From contig NZ_FUWS01000005.1 in assembly GCF_900167435.1 (NCBI RefSeq), forward strand, positions 220,893 to 284,892: a DNA stretch of 64,000 nt, written 5' to 3'. The notes under the pieces are model-generated. The model searched no databases. It saw nothing but the letters and a program-made list of their open reading frames with translations, and was not told the origin of the DNA. Positions within the stretch are counted from its first letter, which is position 1; each line of letters begins with the position of its first letter. This document shows positions 61,045 to 64,000 of the stretch, in pieces. Source of the stretch: Marinactinospora thermotolerans DSM 45154. Lineage in GTDB: Bacteria > Actinomycetota > Actinomycetes > Streptosporangiales > Streptosporangiaceae. A program made the translations under genes and the position numbers.

Positions 61045-62718
61045 TCAGTACGTCAGGCCGTCCCCGAGGCCGAGGTCGGTGCCCGGGATGTCCACGGGCA
61101 GCCGTCCCGAGGGGTTCACCTCTCCGGTCAGCACCCGGGCGGCGGCCGTCCGGGAGACCTCCACCGAGGAGTAGGTGGCAAGGTAACCGTCCGGCTCGGC
61201 GATGGCGACGATGTCGTAGGGGGTCCCCTGGGCGACCACCACCACGGGGGTGTCCGAGGAGCCCGCCGATTCCACCATGGCCTGCTGCTCGGCGTCGCCA
61301 CGGGCGCCCTGGGTGCCGACCACGACGACGTCGGCCTCCCCGGCGGACCCCGTCACCGTACGGCCGAGTTCCTCCAGCGCCGCCGAGATCTCCTGGGCCC
61401 CGGCCCCGGTCACGTGCACCCGGGCCCCTTCGGCCAGGGGCAGCACGTCACCCTCGTTGCGCAGCAGGGTGACCGAGCGGTCCGCCACCTCCTGGGCGGC
61501 CCGCCGGTGCTCCGCCGACCCGACCGTGTCGCGCGCGTGGTCCGGATCGGCGGGGGCGGCGTCGAACAGGCCGCGCTCCAGCTTGAGCTCCAGGACCCGC
61601 CGCACCGACGCGTCCAGCCGTTCCCGGTCGATCCTGCCCTCCTCGACCGCGGCCAGCACCGCGGCGTGGGCGGTGGCGAGGTCCGGCGGCATGAGGAGCT
61701 GGTCGGCGCCGGCCAGCACCGCGCGGACGGCGATCTCGCCGTCGTCGTGGGTCTGGCGCACCCCCTCCATGTTGAGGGCGTCGGTGGTGACGACCCCGTC
61801 GTAGCCCAGCTCACCGCGCAGGACCCCGTCGATGACCTCCGGGGACAGGGTGGAGGGCTCACCGGATCCGTCGATGGCCGGCATCACCACGTGGGCGGTC
61901 ATGATCATGTCGACACCGGCCTCGACCGCCTGGCGGAACGGCGGCAGGTCCACCCGCTCCCACTCCTCGCGGGTCTTGTCCACCACGGGCAGGCCGGTGT
62001 GGCTGTCCACGTCGGTGTCGCCGTGGCCGGGGAAGTGTTTGACGACGGGGACCACCCCGGCCTCCTCGAACGCCTCGGCCTGCGCGGGCACCATGGTCGC
62101 CACCAGCTCGGGGTCGGAACCGAAGGAGCGGACGCCGATGACCGGGTTGGCCGCGTTGACGTTGACGTCGGCGACCGGTGCGTAGTCGAGGTTGATCCCG
62201 AGCGCGGACAGCTCGGCGGCGGTGGTGCCGGCGAGCGTGGCCGCGGCCTGCGGGTCCCGGGTGGCCCCGATCGCCATCGCGTCGGGGAAGCGCGCGCCGA
62301 ACGGCAGCCGGGCCACCATGCCCTGCTCCTGGTCGATCCCCAGGAACAAGGGGATGCCGGCACCGCTGTCGGCGGCGAGGTCCTGAAGACCGTTGGACAG
62401 GGTGGCGACCTGTTCGGGGTCGGACAGGTTCTCGGGGAAGTAGATGAGCCCCCCGGGGTGGTAGGTCTCGATCAGATCGGCGTTGTCCTGCGCCTGTGTT
62501 CCGCTGACGGTGGCCACGAACAGCTGGCCGACCTTCTCCTCCAGGCTCATGTCGGCGAGCAGTTCGGCGGCCCTGGCCGCGGTGTCCGGGGAGGGTGCCG
62601 TGGACCCCCGTGAGCTCGATCCGTCGTCCCCTCCCCCCTCTTCCGAGGCGCCGCCACAGGCGGTCGAGGACAGCAGGAGACCCGCGCCGACCAGCGCGAG
62701 GAGACGTCGAAGGGCCAT
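61045..62718 (-). CDS. Glycoside hydrolase family 3 lipoprotein (beta-N-acetylhexosaminidase type)
   Basis: A 557-residue lipoprotein (lipobox SSTAC, Cys 21). The GH3 barrel has GGLIYFPENL, GIDQEQGMVARL and the NagZ-type loop KHFPGHGDTDVDSHTGLP, whose Asp-His pair serves as acid/base; the nucleophile Asp is in VVTTDALNMEGV. A C-terminal sandwich domain follows (ADRSVTLLRNEGDVLPLAEG onward), which NagZ of Gram-negatives lacks. It likely removes N-acetylhexosamine from muropeptides or other glycans at the cell surface. ATG 62718. It is convergent with the AztD gene and 120 bp downstream of ptsI. Confidence 0.92.
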   Translation of the reverse strand: MALRRLLALVGAGLLLSSTACGGASEEGGGDDGSSSRGSTAPSPDTAARAAELLADMSLEEKVGQLFVATVSGTQAQDNADLIETYHPGGLIYFPENLSDPEQVATLSNGLQDLAADSGAGIPLFLGIDQEQGMVARLPFGARFPDAMAIGATRDPQAAATLAGTTAAELSALGINLDYAPVADVNVNAANPVIGVRSFGSDPELVATMVPAQAEAFEEAGVVPVVKHFPGHGDTDVDSHTGLPVVDKTREEWERVDLPPFRQAVEAGVDMIMTAHVVMPAIDGSGEPSTLSPEVIDGVLRGELGYDGVVTTDALNMEGVRQTHDDGEIAVRAVLAGADQLLMPPDLATAHAAVLAAVEEGRIDRERLDASVRRVLELKLERGLFDAAPADPDHARDTVGSAEHRRAAQEVADRSVTLLRNEGDVLPLAEGARVHVTGAGAQEISAALEELGRTVTGSAGEADVVVVGTQGARGDAEQQAMVESAGSSDTPVVVVAQGTPYDIVAIAEPDGYLATYSSVEVSRTAAARVLTGEVNPSGRLPVDIPGTDLGLGDGLTY

Positions 62719-62788
62719 GTGGATCTTCCGGACAGGATGCTGGGAAAGTGCGGAATGGGATATTCACGCTGAGTCCCCACCATAAGCC

Positions 62789-62824
62789 GTGGGGCGGTGG
62801 GCCGTACCCGGCCCACCGCCCCAC
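62789..62824 (-). terminator. Terminator after ptsI
   Basis: GTGGGGCGGTGGGCC (62789-62803) pairs perfectly over 15 bp with GGCCCACCGCCCCAC (62810-62824), 6-nt loop, 17 bp beyond the ptsI stop codon. Confidence 0.8.
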
Positions 62825-62840
62825 ACGTCCGCCTTCGGCC

Positions 62841-64000
62841 CTAAAACCCCAGCTCGGCCAGGCCCGGCAGATGGTCCCGGGCCGCCCGGCCCGCGCCCTC
62901 CGCGTCCCGGGCCGCGCGCGCGGCCGAAGCCGCGGCCCGGCACTCCTGGAGGGTGACCCGGGAGAGCGCCGCACGCACCGCGGGCAGCGCGCCGGCCCCC
63001 ATCGACAACGAGGTCACCCCCAGGCCGGTGAGGACACAGGCCAGGACGGGATCGGCGGCGGCCTCGCCGCACACCCCGCACTCGCGTCCCGCGGCGTCGG
63101 CCGCCTGCGCCGCCATCGCCACCAGGTCCAGCACCGCCGGCTGCCAGGGGTCCTGGAATCTGCCGAGCGCGCCGACCTCGCGATCGGCCGCGCAGGTGTA
63201 CTGGGTCAGATCGTTGGTCCCGACGCTGAAGAACCCCGCCGTCGCGGCGATGTGCGCGGCGCGTATCGCGGCGGCGGGCACCTCGATCATGACCCCCGCC
63301 CCCTCGATGCCGGCCTTGGCCGCCGCCTCGGCGAACCACGCCGCGTCGGCCTCGTCGGTCACCATCGGGGCCATGACCCGGAGTTCGGCCGCGGTGTCCC
63401 GGGCCGCCTCCGCGAGCGCGGCGAGCTGCGTCTCCAGCACCTCGGGGAACAGCCGCATCATGCGCACGCCCCGCTCCCCCAGCGCCGGATTGGGCTCTCC
63501 CGCGCTCGGCGGCAGGAAGGCCAGCGGCTTGTCGGCCCCCGCGTCGAGGGTGCGCACGACGACCTTCGCGCCCGGGAACGCCTCCAGCACGGCGCGGTAG
63601 GCGGCCACCTGCTCCTCGTGCCCGGGGGCGTCCGCCCGGTCCAGGAAGAGGAACTCGGTGCGATACAGCCCGACCCCCTCGGCCCCGTTCTCCAGCGCCG
63701 CCGGCACGTCCTTGGGGCCGCCGATGTTGGCGAGGAGGGGAACGGGATGCCCATCGGCGGTCCGCCCGGGGCCCACGCTCGCCGCGACGGCCGCGGCCCG
63801 CGCGGCGGCCCGCTCCCGGGAACGCTCGACCAGTTCCGGCGCGGGATCGACGGTGACCGTTCCACCGGCGCCGTCGACCAGCAGCGTGGTGCCGTCGGTC
63901 ACGGCACGCGCCCCCGGACAGGCCACCACGGCCGGCAGCCCCAGCGCACGCGCGAGGATCGCGGTGTGGCTGGTGGGCCCGCCCTCGGCGGTCACCAGCG
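62841..64000 (-). CDS. ptsI: Phosphoenolpyruvate-protein phosphotransferase (PTS enzyme I), 5' end beyond the window
   Basis: The C-terminal 386 residues or so of enzyme I, the first phosphate carrier of the PTS sugar uptake system. The active His is in TAEGGPTSHTAILAR at the edge of the window; GVGLYRTEFLFLDR, VVRTLDAGADKPL, GERGVRMM and the late FFSVGTNDLTQYTCAADREV plus GVCGEAAADP (catalytic Cys) complete the PEP-binding barrel. The N-terminal HPr-binding domain lies to the right of 64000. The C-terminal 40 residues are Ala/Arg-rich. Stop at 62841 is followed by a terminator. Confidence 0.95.
   Translation of the reverse strand, partial: LVTAEGGPTSHTAILARALGLPAVVACPGARAVTDGTTLLVDGAGGTVTVDPAPELVERSRERAAARAAAVAASVGPGRTADGHPVPLLANIGGPKDVPAALENGAEGVGLYRTEFLFLDRADAPGHEEQVAAYRAVLEAFPGAKVVVRTLDAGADKPLAFLPPSAGEPNPALGERGVRMMRLFPEVLETQLAALAEAARDTAAELRVMAPMVTDEADAAWFAEAAAKAGIEGAGVMIEVPAAAIRAAHIAATAGFFSVGTNDLTQYTCAADREVGALGRFQDPWQPAVLDLVAMAAQAADAAGRECGVCGEAAADPVLACVLTGLGVTSLSMGAGALPAVRAALSRVTLQECRAAASAARAARDAEGAGRAARDHLPGLAELGF

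Overview
The window is very GC-rich DNA from an actinobacterium, most likely a Nocardiopsaceae relative (Nocardiopsis / Streptomonospora / Thermobifida type). The grounds are codon use saturated with G/C at third positions, many GTG starts, a four-gene conservon, a large NAD-glutamate dehydrogenase, the order prfB-ftsE-ftsX-smpB-ssrA, GuaB1, an EF-G2-type factor, and a RiPP cluster laid out like the fuscimiditide cluster of Thermobifida. The assignment is inference from gene content; no database search was run.

Left end (1-4.5 kb): two short type I-E CRISPR arrays that share one leader sequence flank a compact graspetide cluster: precursor, ATP-grasp ligase and an extended protein-isoaspartate methyltransferase. 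The three genes are read leftwards and the start and stop codons overlap. A DUF6624 gene lies beside the cluster. No cas gene is in the window. Peptide deformylase and a secreted coiled-coil protein follow. 5.8-31 kb is a mixed accessory region. It holds a frameshifted DUF6518 membrane gene, a Tat-exported metallo-beta-lactamase-fold protein, an MFS transporter with an alpha/beta hydrolase, a 265-bp tandem duplication, a TetR/SMR efflux pair with clear operators, a CPBP protease, EF-G2, an ABC-F ribosome-protection protein divergent from a TetR repressor, a threonine-dehydratase-like enzyme, M48 and M20 hydrolases, an acyltransferase, a CDP-alcohol phosphatidyltransferase, GuaB1, and an operon of a degenerate ABC ATPase, a repeat-rich YhgE/Pip protein and a TetR regulator.

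31-39 kb: a solute-binding/VWA lipoprotein-like operon (with an apparent N-terminal frameshift) diverges from the conservon cvnA-B-C-D (sensor kinase, roadblock protein, DUF742 protein, Ras-like GTPase), which is followed by an MpaB-type oxygenase. 39-43 kb: an FMN reductase behind a Cys-Cys leader peptide, nagA, a class V aminotransferase and small unknown genes. 43-50 kb: the translation-rescue and division block ssrA (tmRNA), a transpeptidase homologue that has lost all three catalytic motifs, smpB, ftsX, ftsE and prfB. 50-56 kb: a TPR protein and the 1,616-residue NAD-glutamate dehydrogenase with an unusual repeat-rich upstream region. 56-64 kb: two HAD proteins, DUF6912, an acyl-CoA dehydrogenase behind a perfect palindrome, a Zur-box-controlled AztD-like zinc chaperone, a GH3 lipoprotein and the C-terminal part of PTS enzyme I running off the right edge.

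The most interesting items are the aspartimide-type graspetide cluster between CRISPR arrays, the pseudo-transpeptidase next to smpB/ssrA, the LCCS leader peptide, the ABC-F regulatory leader, and the repeat structures at 10.4, 27.9, 28.7 and 55.6 kb. Two homopolymer frameshifts (6.18 and 33.08 kb) should be checked against reads before being treated as biology.
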